Of a stretch of DNA of 64,000 nucleotides, positions 62,583-64,000 are shown one piece after another. Below the pieces are notes generated by a model. It searched no databases. It saw only the letters and a list, made by a program, of their open reading frames with translations, and had not been told where the DNA came from. Both the position numbers and the translations under genes were made by a program. The stretch is from positions 12,898,011 through 12,962,010 of the forward strand of contig JABAKD010000007.1 in assembly GCA_012845835.1 (NCBI GenBank). Reading direction: 5' to 3'. The DNA comes from Undaria pinnatifida (taxonomy: Eukaryota; Sar; Phaeophyceae; Laminariales; Alariaceae). Numbering within the stretch: position 1 is the stretch's first letter; every line of letters begins with the position of its first letter.

Positions 62583-63823
62583 GCATATTGAATTTTGAGG
62601 CCAGATCGAAGCCGTGATGGGCGCCGCGAGGTCAAAAGAAAATACAGTCAGTCGTGTCCTCCACCCAAAAGCGCTACGATAGAGGCAAGTACAACTTTTT
62701 ATTGCCAAGGCTCTTAACTCGACGACACTTACCTGCGTAACTTTGTTCAAAACCCAAGTTTGATAATTTCCTTGAGGCTGGTCTCGATCAGGCATCCCAT
62801 GGCCAAGGTAGACAACGAATGCAACACTCGGGACACTCGGAACACTGGGAACACTGGCCAATTTTCGTCGTTCGGTAGAAGTGGAACGGAAACGTCTTCG
62901 GAGCACCTCACACGAATAATGAGAAAGCGTAGTATTATTATCGAGGCACGATAAAAGAAGGGTTTTGTATGTACGGAAGAAGTTTGGGGTTTTTTGCACA
63001 TTGACCAATGCGACCAACGCGGGTGGTTACTTGTACTTGTCCTGGTATAGCAAAGGGAACCTTGGATCAGTCCCTCTGGTTGCTAACTCTAGCAAGCGAA
63101 GCACGCGAAGAAAAGAGAAGCATCGTCAACGAGACAGGTTCAAGGTGTGATAGACCGGCTGATTTTTTTTTTATTTCATTCACATGAGAAACTTTGAGCA
63201 TCTCACCCGAGCCGTGACTTGGAAAGCATTGAATTCACTCCGGTAATCCGATCAACACTTCTGTGCGCGCCAAGCCCTAAAACAAAATATTACCGTAAAG
63301 TAAAAATGTTAAAAGTTAGCTGACTGGCTGTGCAGTTCATCACTTACTTGAAGAGGTCAACATTATCAACATTGCCAACATCACCAACATTATTACCAGA
63401 AGCACCATACATATGGCCCAACTGGGTGCAACGACGCGTGGTACGAGATAGAGGTGTGCACCACGTTTTTTCTGAGGTTCGTCATTTTGGGAGCGTAAGA
63501 CCTTTTGTTAAGGAATTAGTGGGGTATTAGTCTGTTTGACCACTTACTTGAAACTGGTTTTTTAACCAATAGCTTACCCAAACTAAGTCTTATAATAACA
63601 CTTTCCTAATAATCCAAAAATCTGATTCGGAAAAAAAATGAAGCTGCTAGATAACACCACATCATACATGATGATCTGATGAAGAATCCCATGCCTTAGA
63701 CACACAACGAGAATGAATCATGATAAAAACGGCCTTTTTGCCGACGATTTTGAAATAAATAAGGATCTCTACCCGTGATTCAAAACATGCATACGTTTTC
63801 GCCAAAAAAAGTTATATACCTCT
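62583..63823. other. Intergenic, simple-repeat traces only
   Basis: ACACTCGGA/ACACTGGGA units at about 62,823-62,855 and CAACATTATC/CAACATTGCC/CAACATCACC at 63,358-63,395. No gene recognised. Confidence 0.5.
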
Positions 63824-64000
63824 GACTGATTCTACGATTGCCCTCCTCCCCCAAAACCAGTGATTTCCTTTAACGAACGTTTCATCATCAATCATCATCA
63901 ATCATCATCAATCATCATCATGGCTGCTCGACACAAGGAAGGATACAATTAAAAACAAAGTATATCCATATCTTTTCTTGTTGTGTGCAAAGGACTATAT
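63824..64000 (+). mobile_element. MITE-A copy 6, cut by the window edge, with an ATC microsatellite
   Basis: Left end GACTGATTCTACGATTGCCC. It continues as in copy 2 (TGGCTGCTCGACACAAGGAA), with an inserted (ATCATCA)n stretch at about 63,880-63,920. Confidence 0.8.

Noticed and set aside
1-64000. CRISPR arrays, prokaryotic operons, riboswitches
   Set aside because: No regularly spaced identical repeats with unique spacers, no ribosome-binding-site operon structure; the sequence is eukaryotic in character.

Overview
This is a gene-poor, repeat-rich nuclear window from a eukaryote, most likely a brown alga or a close stramenopile relative. That placement is an inference. It rests on a secreted LNR (Lin-12/Notch repeat) gene with phase-1 introns inside its LNRs, on a Ngaro/PAT-type tyrosine-recombinase retrotransposon, and on Ty3/gypsy copies whose C-terminal module I associate with brown-algal elements. 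I see no bacterial operon, rRNA or CRISPR array. Most long open frames are either retroelement remnants or shadows of low-complexity DNA.

Layout. 1 to about 6,680 is the 3' part of a broken Ty3/gypsy element: reverse transcriptase, RNase H, integrase, chromodomain-like and Tudor-like modules, polypurine tract and 3' LTR. 6,700-15,670 is a nest of small non-coding mobile repeats: a TIR MITE with 4-bp target duplications, a foldback element, and a G-rich element family that includes a 2.4-kb almost pure G/A/T tract. 15,677-23,094 is a broken YR retrotransposon with the full A1-coding-B1-A2-B2 split-repeat layout. 23,297 to about 37,180 is a second Ty3/gypsy copy, about 13.9 kb with both LTRs. 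It carries gag with a zinc knuckle, a NADAR-like (YbiA/DUF1768) module, protease, RT, RNase H and a Tudor-like end. 37,180-51,270 is intergenic DNA crowded with tRNA-derived SINEs, G-rich element heads, a 190-bp tandem duplication and microsatellites.

The only credible host gene runs from 51,279 to about 58,998 on the + strand. Five exons with consistent phases would encode a secreted protein of about 310 residues: signal peptide, two LNR modules, and a beta-sandwich-like region ending in a very short last exon. Exons 2, 4 and 5 each have decayed extra copies next to them, and the introns hold MITEs and other repeats. 59,000-64,000 has no recognisable gene, but holds three more MITE copies, a palindromic GGAAGCTTCC array and a TA-flanked MITE.

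Two observations stand out. One is the NADAR-like module inside a retrotransposon. The other is a scattered 9-mer, TACCWGGTA, seen nine times. In four cases a related empty sequence in the window shows that it arose as a 7-bp insertion at a TA, which looks like the excision scar of an unidentified TA-targeting transposon.
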